From the NCBI RefSeq assembly GCF_017355935.1, contig NZ_JAFIQT010000001.1, positions 372,001-436,000 on the forward strand: a stretch of DNA of 64,000 nucleotides. The letters are read 5' to 3'. Source of the stretch: Telluribacter humicola (GTDB lineage Bacteria > Bacteroidota > Bacteroidia > Cytophagales > Spirosomataceae). A program made the translations under genes and the position numbers. The notes under the pieces were generated by a model that made no database searches, was not told where the DNA came from, and saw only the letters and a list, made by a program, of their open reading frames with translations. Each line of letters opens with the position of its first letter. Within the stretch, counting starts at the first letter, position 1. Below are positions 53,386 through 62,944 of this stretch, piece after piece.

Positions 53386-54483
53386 TTACCGCAGCGGAGC
53401 CGAAGCTACCGCTATCTTGGAGTCGGCCGTACCGTAGTACAGCCACCAGCGACCTTTATAGGGAACGAGCGCTTCCAGGAACGTAACGTTGTTGACCTGA
53501 CCGGTGATCTCGTAAGCCTTGTCCGGCTTCATGAAATAACTTTTGGTACGATCAATCAGCTTGTCAGGCTCTTCCGCATTGAAGAGGAACTGTCCGGCGG
53601 TGTAGGTACCTTCGGGCAGGTTAACACGGCCTTTGCTGGCATCATACATACTGTTATAGATCAGTACAATCCCCTTTGGAGTCAGCAGGGCCGGTGGGCC
53701 GGGCTCGAGCAGGCGGTTGTCAAACTGGTCGGGTCGTACTTCGGCTACGGCTTTGAGTGACTGGCCGCTCCTGGTGAGGGGGTACCAGTTGATGAGGTCG
53801 TCGGAGATAGCTATATATAACTGCGGCTGATCGCCCCAGTACATCCAGTATTTACCGTTGATCTGGGTAGCTACTAATTTGCTGCCCACGCGCCGGCATA
53901 CGATGGAACCTGACTTGGACCAGTAGTCTTCACCGCCGCCTTTGATGTGGTTTTTGAACACTGGGCCGTACTTGTGCCAGGTGAGCAGGTCGCGGGAGGT
54001 AGCTACGCAGAGGCGGGCTTTTTCGCCATCGTAGGCGGTGTAGGTCATGACATAAGTACCATCGGGAGCTTCCACTACGCGCGGGTCCTCTACGCCACCT
54101 TCCCATTCGTATTTTTTATAGGCATCGTTGTCCGGATAAAAGACTGGGTTGGGCAAGCGGGTGAAGTGGACGCCGTCGGTGCTGGTAGCCAGGCCGATGC
54201 GGGAGGTACCATTATGCTTGCCTACAGTATCTTCGGCCCGGTACAGCATGTGTATCTTACCATTCCGGACTACCGCGGCCGGGTTGAATACATCTTTCTG
54301 TTCCCAGTGGACCGTTTCACCCCGCACGGGGCAGTCGAAGGTAGTAGTGGCGCGGGGTGTGAGTACCGGATTAGCCTTATCATGCTTCCGGAATGTACCA
54401 ATGGTCCACGACTGAGCGTAGGAGCCAGCAGTACCCAAACACAGGAAAGACAGCACCAGCAAACAGATGTAACGTATTCTCAT
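53386..54483 (-). CDS. Secreted GH130-like beta-propeller glycosidase/phosphorylase
   Basis: A 365-residue protein with a signal peptide (ends GSYAQ, about residue 24). The five-bladed propeller shows ENPVLTP-like start (KANPVLTPRA), KDVFNPAAVVRNGKIHMLYRAED, RIGLATSTDGVHF, WEGGVEDPRVV with the Asp-Pro-Arg of GH130, and VAEVRPDQFDNRLLEPGPPALLT. GH130 enzymes act on beta-mannosides by phosphorolysis or hydrolysis; being exported, hydrolysis is more likely here. The gene precedes the amidase on the same strand. Confidence 0.85.
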   Translation of the reverse strand: MRIRYICLLVLSFLCLGTAGSYAQSWTIGTFRKHDKANPVLTPRATTTFDCPVRGETVHWEQKDVFNPAAVVRNGKIHMLYRAEDTVGKHNGTSRIGLATSTDGVHFTRLPNPVFYPDNDAYKKYEWEGGVEDPRVVEAPDGTYVMTYTAYDGEKARLCVATSRDLLTWHKYGPVFKNHIKGGGEDYWSKSGSIVCRRVGSKLVATQINGKYWMYWGDQPQLYIAISDDLINWYPLTRSGQSLKAVAEVRPDQFDNRLLEPGPPALLTPKGIVLIYNSMYDASKGRVNLPEGTYTAGQFLFNAEEPDKLIDRTKSYFMKPDKAYEITGQVNNVTFLEALVPYKGRWWLYYGTADSKIAVASAPLR

Positions 54484-54524
54484 AGCAGTGGTTTGTGGTA
54501 GTTTTAATATGTACTATTAGTGCC

Positions 54525-56012
54525 CTAAGGCTTTTTGAGATAGACTATAAATACATTTCGTATATCACTACGAGGGTCCTCTTTGGTAGGTGTAACAATA
54601 CCCTCTACACCCGGATGGCTTGGTAGCAGAAAGCTTAGTCCATACTCCTTGCCCGTCATCAGAAAGTCCGGCAGAACTACCTTGTAGGTACGCTGCCGAT
54701 CAAGGGGAACTCCGGCTACCTGCCAGGTACCTGTACGCTCATCATAGCTGGCATTATGGTGATGCAGAAACCCACCGTTGCCCCGGCTATTTCGACCTGC
54801 CTCAAGTACCTGCTGTAGTAGTTCGCCCGTCATAAGTACCTGCGATATACCTCCTCCGAATGGCAATATACGTACGATATCGTACTGAGAGATAGTACCC
54901 TCCAGTACATCATCTACCCGCACCGAACCTCCATTAAACAGGGCCAGGTCACTTCCCGGGAAAGCCTCATACATGCTGCTGGCAATGGCGCTGGTGAGGG
55001 CAGAGTGCTCGCTTCGGACGGTGGCTTCGCGTCCGTCCCAGGGTACCTGGGTGGTATACACGATTTCGTCGGGCGCAAAGCCCAGCTCCTGAAAGCTCTG
55101 TGCGGCTATCTGCTGCCACTTGGACACTAAGGCCGCGGTGCGGGGTTCTTCCGGTACGGAACTATCAATAGTTTTCAGAACAGACTTTACCCTGGCGCGC
55201 TTTTGCTTCGGATTGACACGCAGCTGGTGAATGTACACCGTTTTGGCGTTGGCGTCGGCCTTGGCAATTGTGACCGGACCTACCTTCTCCTTCATGTGAT
55301 CGTGGTCGTGACCTCCCATAATAAGGGTAAGGCCCGGGAGTTGCTCGGCCAGGCGACGGTCATCGGCCATTTCCAGGTGAGTCAGGGCTACTACCACGTC
55401 GCAACGGTTTTTCAGGTCCTCATACTCACGGCGTGCTACCTCAAAGGGATCACTTACTGCGACAAAATCCTTCTGCACCGGTAGACACAGGGCAAACATA
55501 CCCACCCTCACTTTGCCGTTATCCAGAATGACCGAGGTAGGGAAAGCGGCGCCATCCTTAGAAAAAGGTACGGTCTGGTCCCCTTTCTGTAGCTGCATAT
55601 TGGCAATCACCCACCGGAACCTTGACTCTTCAATGCGCTTATTGAGTACGATGGGGGCCTCTTCGTCGTAGTCAAATTCGTGATTTCCGAAGGTGACATA
55701 CTCCACTCCCGCGCTGTTCATAACCTCCACCATCTGCTTGCCACGGATGCGCTCACCTTCATGACGAAGGGTACCTATGACCGAAGGACTCAGAAAGTCG
55801 CCGGAATGGACAAAGAAGGTACTTTCGGGGTGCTTCCGGCGTAGTTGCTGATTGACATGAGCTACCCGGGCCATTCCTCCTGATTTACCATGATCCAGCG
55901 GAGCTATTTCATAGACATCATTAATGTGAAGAAAAGTGATGGTACGGCCCGACTGGCAGGAGGTAAGGAATGCAAACAGGATTCCGGTGGACAGAAGCTT
56001 CCACTTATTCAT
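54525..56012 (-). CDS. Bifunctional metallophosphatase/5'-nucleotidase family lipoprotein
   Basis: Start placed at 56012 (MNKWKLLSTGILFAFLTSC), giving a lipobox and 495 residues; an ATG eight codons upstream (56036) is also open. Metal-site motifs: FLHINDVYEI, FVHSGDFLSPS, TFGNHEFDYDEEA, LTHLEMADDRRL, MGGHDHDHMKEK. The C-terminal 5'-nucleotidase domain shows ALFNGGSVRVDD and RILPFGG. It hydrolyses extracytoplasmic nucleotides to salvage nucleoside and phosphate. It follows the M61-like gene closely, in the same operon. Confidence 0.91.
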   Translation of the reverse strand: MNKWKLLSTGILFAFLTSCQSGRTITFLHINDVYEIAPLDHGKSGGMARVAHVNQQLRRKHPESTFFVHSGDFLSPSVIGTLRHEGERIRGKQMVEVMNSAGVEYVTFGNHEFDYDEEAPIVLNKRIEESRFRWVIANMQLQKGDQTVPFSKDGAAFPTSVILDNGKVRVGMFALCLPVQKDFVAVSDPFEVARREYEDLKNRCDVVVALTHLEMADDRRLAEQLPGLTLIMGGHDHDHMKEKVGPVTIAKADANAKTVYIHQLRVNPKQKRARVKSVLKTIDSSVPEEPRTAALVSKWQQIAAQSFQELGFAPDEIVYTTQVPWDGREATVRSEHSALTSAIASSMYEAFPGSDLALFNGGSVRVDDVLEGTISQYDIVRILPFGGGISQVLMTGELLQQVLEAGRNSRGNGGFLHHHNASYDERTGTWQVAGVPLDRQRTYKVVLPDFLMTGKEYGLSFLLPSHPGVEGIVTPTKEDPRSDIRNVFIVYLKKP

Positions 56013-56038
56013 ATTGTATCTACGATGGGCTTTCATGG

Positions 56039-57505
56039 TTATTCTTCCTCTTCAAGTATGTACAGAGTAGCCAGCCATCGTTCCCGCTGGCGTGTGGCCC
56101 GGGCGTCGTCCAGTACGTTGAGCTGGACATTGCCGTTACTGAAGGTGGTCATCTGCAGTCCGACAAAAGCCAGGGCTTCGTTGAGGCGGGTCTCCAGCGG
56201 AGTGTTGGTATGTATACACTCCTGCCAGTACCAGTCCAGCGGCTGCTCGGCTACCTCTTCTACTACGGCCTTGTAGTCTTCCAGGGTATATCCGACGTAG
56301 GGCTTGCCGAAGCGTTGCCACAGCAAACGCATCACGTCGTCCAGCGATCGCTCGTGGTTATGTTTTTTGCGCAGGTACAGGTCCAGGATCAGGGCCACCA
56401 GCGCTCCCTTATGATATACGGATACCTTACGTTTGGGGATACCTTTCTCATAGCCATCCAGCCACAGGTCCAGCGATGACTCGATCAGCGACTGAGAGGC
56501 TCCGGCGCTATGCTCGAAGTGGCGCTTCATGTATACCTGCAGCTCTTTGAAGTACGCCTCATCATCAAACACCCCGGAGCGCCTCAAGAACAGGTCGCCG
56601 TAGTAGGTAGTACAGCCTTCGGCTACAAAGCAGGTCGGGAAGTAGTTTTCTTTCGTGAAATCATAGGGCAGGAGCTCAGCAGGCCGGATCCGAATAATAT
56701 TCCAGGTATGGAAAAGCTCGTGCGAGCTTACCCCCAGCAGGTCGGTGTACAGGCCTTCGCCCTCATCATCGGGGCCGAGTACAATCATGGTAGAGCTGTG
56801 GTGCTCCACGCCGTGGTAGAACGCTGTGGGCAGTATAAGGTTCAGGAAGTGAAACTCCTTCTCCGGAAATTCACCCATGGTAGCAATCTGCTCGCGGGAG
56901 AAGCGGGCAAAGTCGGTGCGAATACGTCGCCAGTTAGGTCGCAGGTTGCCGTACATCCACACGTGGAAGTGGATACTACCCTCTTCGTATACTTCGTGCT
57001 GAAGGGAGCCCGAAGCCAGCAGAGGGCTATCGACCAGCTGGTAGTAGTCTAAGGCCTCTAAGGTATGCTTTTGTACCTCCGGTAAGCCACAGGCTATTTC
57101 GTATTCAGGGGGAAGCGCCAGTTCTATCCGGCATGGCTCGGTAATACGCCCTTCGGTGTAAAGGCAGAAATTGATAAAGTTTAGATACCAGAGGTCTTCG
57201 TCCACGTAGCTGCTACCGGCATTCTGGATATTGGCGTAAAAATTGTATCGGATTACAACCTCCTGCTCTCCCGCGGTATCTATCAGCCAGCGGTCTTTGG
57301 TAACTTTGCGGAATGACCGCAATTGGCCCGAACCGCCCTGTACTTCCAGGCGTTGTATATATTTAGCAAAATTCTGAATCTCGTAGCGACCGGGGCGCCA
57401 GGCAGGAAGTTGTACTTCAATTGACTCGCTTTGTATGTCAGAGACTGTGTAACTTATCTCTAAAAAACGAGAGGCCGGGTCGGCTACGGAAATTTGGTAT
57501 AGCAT
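56039..57505 (-). CDS. M61 (glycyl aminopeptidase) family metallopeptidase, short form
   Basis: A 488-residue protein: an N-terminal beta domain (ISYTVSDIQSESIEVQLPAWRPGRYEIQNF) and the zinc site HELFHTWN (262-269), with a downstream Glu in FVAEGCTTYYGD. M61 proteases usually have about 600 residues and a C-terminal PDZ domain; here the sequence stops soon after the thermolysin-like part (LYILEEEE) and no PDZ is visible. No signal peptide is seen, so it would be cytoplasmic. Substrates are not inferable. Confidence 0.85.
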   Translation of the reverse strand: MLYQISVADPASRFLEISYTVSDIQSESIEVQLPAWRPGRYEIQNFAKYIQRLEVQGGSGQLRSFRKVTKDRWLIDTAGEQEVVIRYNFYANIQNAGSSYVDEDLWYLNFINFCLYTEGRITEPCRIELALPPEYEIACGLPEVQKHTLEALDYYQLVDSPLLASGSLQHEVYEEGSIHFHVWMYGNLRPNWRRIRTDFARFSREQIATMGEFPEKEFHFLNLILPTAFYHGVEHHSSTMIVLGPDDEGEGLYTDLLGVSSHELFHTWNIIRIRPAELLPYDFTKENYFPTCFVAEGCTTYYGDLFLRRSGVFDDEAYFKELQVYMKRHFEHSAGASQSLIESSLDLWLDGYEKGIPKRKVSVYHKGALVALILDLYLRKKHNHERSLDDVMRLLWQRFGKPYVGYTLEDYKAVVEEVAEQPLDWYWQECIHTNTPLETRLNEALAFVGLQMTTFSNGNVQLNVLDDARATRQRERWLATLYILEEEE

Positions 57506-57617
57506 GGGCAGGTGTGCTGAAAGGTGGCCGTCGTAACTAGCTACGGTGCGGCTTACAAACCAAAAAGTTAATTTTAAACGTTATTACTAATCAGTAAAAA
57601 TAGCAATCCTATTTAAA

Positions 57618-58271
57618 ATGAAAAGATTTATCCTCTTATTAATAGTAATCTTCGCCTTTGGAGCAACCAGTCAGGAGGCTCTGGCCCAGATCGATGAATA
57701 CTTCAAAGTAGATAGTACCCGCAACGAACAACCCCGTCGCCCTACTGATACATCAGTACCCTCCACCAGAGATAATGATCAGGTACCTAATGAGGTACTA
57801 CCTATCAGCGAGCGTATCCGCCTGGGCGGAAGCTTCGGGCTGGGCTTTGGTACTGTCACCAATATTAACCTATCACCCATGGCCGGTCTTCAGCTCACCG
57901 AAAAACTGGTAGGAGGTGTCGGTGTTACCTATATGTGGCTGTACTCCCGCCGCCTGGGTGTCAATAACAACTACTACGGAGGCCGTACCTTCCTGATGTA
58001 CTCTGTTCTGCCCATGGTGACCCTGCAGGCAGAGTACGAGGGAATGAACGTTGAGTACTATAATCCCGCCGAAAGACGAAACCAGCGCATGTGGATCGGA
58101 TCGCCCCTGCTGGGAGGTGCCTATACCCAGCCGCTCGGAGGCCGTTACACCAAGGCCGTACACATGACGCTGCTCTATAACCTCAACTACCAGAATCAGC
58201 TGAATCCTTACACCGGACGGAATATTTCCCCCTATACCAGTCCGTTTGTATTCCGAATTACATTCCTTTAA
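57618..58271 (+). CDS. Predicted small outer-membrane beta-barrel protein
   Basis: A 217-residue protein with a signal peptide (MKRFILLLIVIFAFGATSQEALAQ). A low-complexity acidic linker (residues 27-60) precedes about eight amphipathic strands (LGGSFGLGFGTVTNINLSPMAGLQL...FVFRITFL), ending in a C-terminal aromatic-hydrophobic residue. It resembles the PorT/OmpW-size barrels of Bacteroidota. Function unknown. It stands alone between divergent and codirectional neighbours. Confidence 0.75.
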   Translation: MKRFILLLIVIFAFGATSQEALAQIDEYFKVDSTRNEQPRRPTDTSVPSTRDNDQVPNEVLPISERIRLGGSFGLGFGTVTNINLSPMAGLQLTEKLVGGVGVTYMWLYSRRLGVNNNYYGGRTFLMYSVLPMVTLQAEYEGMNVEYYNPAERRNQRMWIGSPLLGGAYTQPLGGRYTKAVHMTLLYNLNYQNQLNPYTGRNISPYTSPFVFRITFL

Positions 58272-58328
58272 GCTACAGCCGGAGCTTAGTACCTGATTCA
58301 GGTCTATGAATTAGCCTTACGGGTTCCG

Positions 58329-58336
58329 TACCTTTG
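58329..58336 (+). promoter_or_regulatory. Predicted -7 element TACCTTTG of the NeuD-like gene
   Basis: Exact TAnnTTTG match, 32-39 nt before the ATG at 58368. No -33 TTG is found at the expected spacing. Confidence 0.45.
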
Positions 58337-58367
58337 GCCTTTATTTTAAAGTACTACTACTATAACT

Positions 58368-59000
58368 ATGGAGAATCCGGTTTTGATTTTTGGCGCAGGA
58401 AGCATCGGCAACCAGGTCTACGATATTTTTCGTCGTAATGGTGTGCTGATCTATGGCTTCCTGGATGATAACAAAGAATTACAGGGGAAAGAAATAGGGG
58501 AGGCAAGCGTATTGGGTGACACTGACGACGGTGGCTTCCTGAAGGTAATTGGCTCCAAGTGTGAAGCCTTCGTGGCGATCGGGGAGCGTACCGTACGCGA
58601 GCAGCTGGTAGGTATGCTTAACGAAAGGCGCAAAACCATGCCCGTTAATGCAATCCATGACCGGGCTATAGTATCGGAACTGGCCTCGCTGGGGCACGGC
58701 AATCTGATAGCCGCGCAGGTATCAGTGGCTGCCCAGGCCCACATTGGTCACCACTGCCAGATCCAGACGGGAGCCATCCTGGATACGTTCGTAGAGGTAG
58801 GTGATTTTGTAAACATAGGCGCGGGAGCCGTTATTAATGACCGCGTGACCATCGGGGACGGAGCTTTCATCGGCTCAGGAGCGATTATTGTAGCCGGAAT
58901 AAAGATCGGGAAGAATGCCCGGATCGGGGCCGGATCGGTCGTGATTGAGAACGTAGCCGATGGCGCCACCGTATTCGGTAACCCGGCTAAAAAATTTTAG
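58368..59000 (+). CDS. NeuD/PglD-like sugar O- or N-acyltransferase
   Basis: A 210-residue acetyltransferase: an N-terminal Rossmann-like domain (PVLIFGAGSIGNQVYDIFRRNGVLIYGFLDD) that binds the sugar nucleotide, then the left-handed beta-helix with hexapeptide repeats (HIGHHCQIQTGAILDTFVEVGDFVNIGAGAVINDR) and the CoA site AGIKIGKNARIGAGSVVIENVADGATVFGNPAKK. The His in GHHCQI is a good catalytic candidate. Its place beside lipid and ribosome genes gives no pathway. Confidence 0.88.
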   Translation: MENPVLIFGAGSIGNQVYDIFRRNGVLIYGFLDDNKELQGKEIGEASVLGDTDDGGFLKVIGSKCEAFVAIGERTVREQLVGMLNERRKTMPVNAIHDRAIVSELASLGHGNLIAAQVSVAAQAHIGHHCQIQTGAILDTFVEVGDFVNIGAGAVINDRVTIGDGAFIGSGAIIVAGIKIGKNARIGAGSVVIENVADGATVFGNPAKKF

Positions 59001-59068
59001 TACAAAAGATTTAGGAAACAGTAAGACAATAAATTAGCCTCAAGCTTTTTAATTATTCTTAAAGCCAT

Positions 59069-59076
59069 TATCTTTG
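59069..59076 (+). promoter_or_regulatory. Predicted -7 element TATCTTTG of the DUF177-rpmF operon
   Basis: Exact TAnnTTTG match, 21-28 nt before the GTG at 59097, implying a leader of about 14 nt. A T-rich stretch but no TTG lies at the -33 position. Confidence 0.5.
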
Positions 59077-59096
59077 CAGTCCTTTTTGGGAAAGTA

Positions 59097-59663
59097 GTGA
59101 AAGAGCTATCTAAATATAACATAGACATATACGGTCTGGAAGACAAACGGTATGTCTACGACTTCGAGTCCGGCGATGCGTTTTTTGAAGAAATGCAGCA
59201 GGATGTCATACAGCACGGAACATTTCGGGCTCAGGTGACGCTGGACAAGTCGGCCACAATGGTGCAGCTACAGTTTGAAATCAACGGAAGCGTAGAGTTA
59301 ACCTGTGACCGCACCCTGGATCCGTTCGATGAACCCATCGATACTCAGGGACGCATGATTCTTAAATTCGGGGACCATGACGAGGAGCTTACGGAGGAGA
59401 TAGAGATTATCAACCGTAATACCAATCGCATCAATGTAGCCCGTTATATTTTTGATTTCATTGTGCTGTCTCTGCCTATGAAACGACTCCATCCGAGCAT
59501 ACGCAACGAGGAGGAAGGCGATGAGGAAGATGAGTTCGAAGCACTGGTGTACACTTCACACAGTGATAACGAGCCTGACGAAGAGGAGATTACTCCTGAC
59601 GATGAAAAGGAGGGGGATATCGACCCGCGTTGGGAAGCATTGAGAAAATTAAGAGGAAAGTAA
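59097..59663 (+). CDS. DUF177 (YceD-like) domain protein
   Basis: A 188-residue acidic protein starting with GTG (VKELSKYNIDIYGLEDKRYVYDFESGD). VELTCDRTLDPFDEPI is the recognisable DUF177 block, and the C-terminus is very acidic (EEEGDEEDEFEALV, DEEEITPDDEKEGD). The protein family is nearly always encoded just before rpmF and is linked to 23S rRNA or ribosome biogenesis in bacteria. 35 nt separate it from rpmF. Confidence 0.9.
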   Translation: MKELSKYNIDIYGLEDKRYVYDFESGDAFFEEMQQDVIQHGTFRAQVTLDKSATMVQLQFEINGSVELTCDRTLDPFDEPIDTQGRMILKFGDHDEELTEEIEIINRNTNRINVARYIFDFIVLSLPMKRLHPSIRNEEEGDEEDEFEALVYTSHSDNEPDEEEITPDDEKEGDIDPRWEALRKLRGK

Positions 59664-59698
59664 CTATAAACGAACAATCATAAATTAGAGTATAGATC

Positions 59699-59893
59699 AT
59701 GGCACATCCGAAACGGAGACATTCAAAGACCCGCCGCGATACACGCAGAGCGCATGACTCACTGAGTGGTAAGCAACTAAGTGTAGATTCCACTACCGGT
59801 GAAATCCACCAGCTACACCGCGCTCACGTACACGAGGGTAACCTTTACTACCGCGGTAAAATGGTAGTAGAAAATTACGCTAAGACGGTCTAA
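59699..59893 (+). CDS. rpmF: 50S ribosomal protein L32
   Basis: 64 residues; MAHPKRRHSKTRRDTRRAHDSL is the standard L32 N-terminus and HRAHVHEGNLYYRGK the conserved end. None of the four zinc-binding Cys of the C+ form is present, so it is the zinc-independent C- type. Located between DUF177 and plsX, as in many bacteria. Confidence 0.97.
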   Translation: MAHPKRRHSKTRRDTRRAHDSLSGKQLSVDSTTGEIHQLHRAHVHEGNLYYRGKMVVENYAKTV

Positions 59894-60023
59894 TTCCGTA
59901 TGTTAGCACCTATGAATTTCGCAGCAGCCGTATAAAAGTTGTTGCGAAATTCTTTTTTACTCCAACGCAACTGCTAATTTTACACCCACGATTTCCTTTT
60001 TTTAGCTTATTAAAAGAGTGTAA

Positions 60024-60962
60024 ATGAAAATTGCAGTAGATGCTATGGGTGGCGATTTTGCCCCGCAAGCAATAGTAGAAGGGGTAATAATGGCTACTTC
60101 CGAACTACCTTCCGACGCACGTATTGTGCTGGTTGGTCGGGAAGGCATTATCCGCGAGATTTTCCAGAAGCATAACTTTGATTCACCAGTGGTGGAGATT
60201 GTCCACACGGAGGATGTAATAGAAATGGGCGAGCACCCCACGAAGGCGCTCTCACAGAAACCCAATTCCAGCATTGGAGTTGGGTTTAAGCTTTTGAAGG
60301 AGAAGGCTGTTGATATTTTCTGTAGTGCCGGTAATACCGGAGCTATGACGGTTGGAGCCTTGTTCAGCATACGGGCCATCGAAGGAATCATTCGTCCGGC
60401 CATCGCGGGCTATGTACCTCAGATCAGCGGCAGCCATACCATTATGCTGGATATTGGTGCCAATGCCGACTGCAAGCCCGAGACCCTAGCTCAGTTCGGT
60501 GAGATCGGCTCACTATACGCCCAGTATACCCTGAAGCTAGATCGGCCTCGCGTAGCCCTGATGAACATTGGCGAAGAGGAGCAGAAAGGCTCTCTGATAG
60601 CACAGGCTGCTTATCAATTGCTGAAAGACAACAAACGCATCAACTTTATTGGAAATATTGAAGGCAAAGACCTCTTTGTTGACAAAGCTGATGTCATCGT
60701 AACGGATGGCTTTACGGGGAATGCTTTATACAAGCTTGGAGAGTCACTATACGACCTTTCCAAAAAGCGTGGCTTCCAGGATGACTTTATTGATAAGACC
60801 AACTACGAAGCCATTGGCGGTAGCCCGATCATTGGTGTCAACGGAAACGTCATGATTGCTCACGGAGTATCATCACCCTTAGCCATTAAGAACATGATAT
60901 CATGGGCTTATAAACAGGTTAAGGCCAATGCGTATGTACATATTACCCAGGCTCTGGCCTAA
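60024..60962 (+). CDS. plsX: Phosphate acyltransferase PlsX
   Basis: Converts acyl-ACP to acyl-phosphate for the PlsY-dependent first acylation of glycerol 3-phosphate. 312 residues with MKIAVDAMGGDFAPQAIVEG, SAGNTGAMTVGALF, LDIGANADCKPE, IEGKDLFVDKADVIVTDGFTGNALYK and SPIIGVNGNVMIAHGVSS, all characteristic. It follows rpmF by 130 nt and precedes fabH, the classic lipid cluster. Confidence 0.97.
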   Translation: MKIAVDAMGGDFAPQAIVEGVIMATSELPSDARIVLVGREGIIREIFQKHNFDSPVVEIVHTEDVIEMGEHPTKALSQKPNSSIGVGFKLLKEKAVDIFCSAGNTGAMTVGALFSIRAIEGIIRPAIAGYVPQISGSHTIMLDIGANADCKPETLAQFGEIGSLYAQYTLKLDRPRVALMNIGEEEQKGSLIAQAAYQLLKDNKRINFIGNIEGKDLFVDKADVIVTDGFTGNALYKLGESLYDLSKKRGFQDDFIDKTNYEAIGGSPIIGVNGNVMIAHGVSSPLAIKNMISWAYKQVKANAYVHITQALA

Positions 60963-61154
60963 GAGTAGCCCAGAATATAGAGGGCTGTTTCGTCTGCTGC
61001 GGTACAAGTCCCACCACACCCTAAAAAATATTGTTGCCTAAGATAGTGATTGCGGTTGCTGTCTGCCTACTTGTAAGACAAGCGATAAATTAGTTTGATG
61101 AGGTGCCCAGGTACCTGATCATATTCTCAAAGCCCAACTGGGTTTTGTAAAAGA

Positions 61155-62162
61155 ATGTTAAATACCATGACCCACGTAAAAGCCTCTATTACAGGCGTAC
61201 ACGGATACGTTCCTGACTACATCCTGACTAATGCCGAGTTAGAACAAATGGTTGAGACCAATGACGAGTGGATCGTCAGCAGGACGGGGATCAAAGAGAG
61301 ACGTATTCTGAAAGGGGAAGGCCTGGGTAGTTCACATATGGGAGCTGAGGCCGTCAAAGGTCTGCTTGCCAAAACCAATACCCGACCCGAAGAAATCGAT
61401 CTGTTGATTTGTGCTACTACTACACCTGACTTTGTGTTTCCGTGTACCGCTAATCTCATATGCGATATGGTCGGAATACGCCAGATCGGGAGTTTTGATA
61501 TTCAGGCTGCCTGTTCAGGATTTCTTTATGCCCTGACCATTGGTTCACAGTTTATCGAAACGGGTAAATATAAGAAAGTAGTGGTAGTGGGCGCCGATAA
61601 GATGTCGGCCATTACTGACTATACCGACCGTACAACCTGTATCCTGTTTGGTGACGGAGCCGGAGCGGTACTGCTTGAGCCCGATGAAGATGGCTTCGGA
61701 GTACTTGACTCTATCATCAGATCAGATGGCGTTGGGCAGCCTTACCTGCACCAGAAAGCCGGAGGTAGCCGCTACCCACCCACCCACGAGACGATCGAGA
61801 AGCGCTGGCACTACGCCTACCAGGATGGTCCGCAGGTATTTAAGTTTGCGGTGAAGAACATGGCCGATGTATCCGCCGAGATCATGGAACGTAACCAGCT
61901 GCGGGGCGATGATGTAGCCTGGCTGGTCCCTCACCAGGCCAACCGCCGTATCATTGAGGCTACGGCCAACCGCATGGGAGTCGGTATGAATAAGGTAATG
62001 ATGAACATCCATAAATACGGCAACACGACCGCCGCTACCATACCGTTGTGTCTGTGGGATTACGAGTCACAGCTTCATAAAGGAGACAATTTGGTACTCG
62101 CAGCCTTTGGAGGCGGTTTTACCTGGGGATCGGCCTATGTAAAGTGGGCGTATGGAGCATAG
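61155..62162 (+). CDS. fabH: Beta-ketoacyl-ACP synthase III
   Basis: Condenses acetyl-CoA with malonyl-ACP to start fatty acid synthesis. 335 residues with the Cys-His-Asn triad: Cys in [11 protein letters not shown], His in VPHQANRRI, Asn in [22 protein letters not shown] and [17 protein letters not shown] are also typical. The ATG at 61155 ([11 protein letters not shown]) or 61167 (MTHVKAS) may be used; the latter gives the more usual N-terminus. 192 nt from plsX. Confidence 0.97.
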   Translation: MLNTMTHVKASITGVHGYVPDYILTNAELEQMVETNDEWIVSRTGIKERRILKGEGLGSSHMGAEAVKGLLAKTNTRPEEIDLLICATTTPDFVFPCTANLICDMVGIRQIGSFDIQAACSGFLYALTIGSQFIETGKYKKVVVVGADKMSAITDYTDRTTCILFGDGAGAVLLEPDEDGFGVLDSIIRSDGVGQPYLHQKAGGSRYPPTHETIEKRWHYAYQDGPQVFKFAVKNMADVSAEIMERNQLRGDDVAWLVPHQANRRIIEATANRMGVGMNKVMMNIHKYGNTTAATIPLCLWDYESQLHKGDNLVLAAFGGGFTWGSAYVKWAYGA

Positions 62163-62287
62163 TGTACTGCCGATACAGGGAAAATAATTGAACAATTACA
62201 CAGAAGAAAGCATTTGAATAGGGATAGTTTGCTTATTATCAGCTAATTCAAACATTTTACAAACTACATTACTTATTAACTACTAGC

Positions 62288-62851
62288 ATGGCATCGACTG
62301 CAGATATCCGTAATGGATTAGTGATTGAATTCAATAATGATCTGTATCAGATTATTGACTTTCAACACGTAAAGCCTGGTAAAGGTAACGCGTTCGTACG
62401 TACAAAGCTCAAGAGCCTTACCTCCGGCAAGGTGTTGGATAATACTTTCTCATCGGGAGCTACTATTAACCCGGTACGGGTGGAGCGTCATAAATTTCAG
62501 TTTCTGTACAAGGATGAAGTGGGCTACAACTTCATGAACTCTGAGACCTTCGAGCAGATACTGCTGGACGAGAAACTGGTAGACGGAGCCAATCTGATGA
62601 AGGAGGGACAGGAAGTTGAAATCCTTATGAATACCGAAAATGATACTCCGCTTACCTGCGAACTACCCGCTTTTGTGGAGCTGGAAGTAACATACGCTGA
62701 GCCGGGGGTACGTGGTGATACCGCCAACTCTCCCAAAAAACCGGTGGAAGTAGAAACCGGAGCTACCATCATGGTACCTTTGTTCATCGAGCAGGGGCAG
62801 CGGATCAAAGTAGATACTCGTACTCTTGATTACGTTGAAAGGGTAAAATAA
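62288..62851 (+). CDS. efp: Translation elongation factor P
   Basis: 187-residue factor that rescues ribosomes stalled at polyproline. Three beta domains are recognisable: N-terminal KOW-like MASTADIRNGLVIEFNNDLYQIIDFQHVKPGKGNAFV with the loop Lys at about position 35, MNSETFEQI, and the C-terminal VEVETGATIMVPLFIEQGQRIKVDTRTLDYVERV. The loop reads KPGKGNAF, the form expected for lysine-based modification or none. Linked to accB/accC downstream. Confidence 0.97.
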   Translation: MASTADIRNGLVIEFNNDLYQIIDFQHVKPGKGNAFVRTKLKSLTSGKVLDNTFSSGATINPVRVERHKFQFLYKDEVGYNFMNSETFEQILLDEKLVDGANLMKEGQEVEILMNTENDTPLTCELPAFVELEVTYAEPGVRGDTANSPKKPVEVETGATIMVPLFIEQGQRIKVDTRTLDYVERVK

Positions 62852-62944
62852 GGATACAGTAGCAAAGGAGACTGGATGACATTCGTACTATTTCTGATGC
62901 TTCCTTTGCTTGTTCTTGTCACAAATGGTTTAAAATAAGACTAC

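Noticed and set aside
56510-57052. 180-codon plus-strand open frame opposite the M61 peptidase
   Set aside because: Shadow of a gene with a clear HELFH zinc motif.
62861-62910. Hairpin AGCAAAGGA/TCCTTTGCT between efp and accB
   Set aside because: Only 9 bp with a 32-nt loop and no T-run; too weak to call a terminator in a likely operon.
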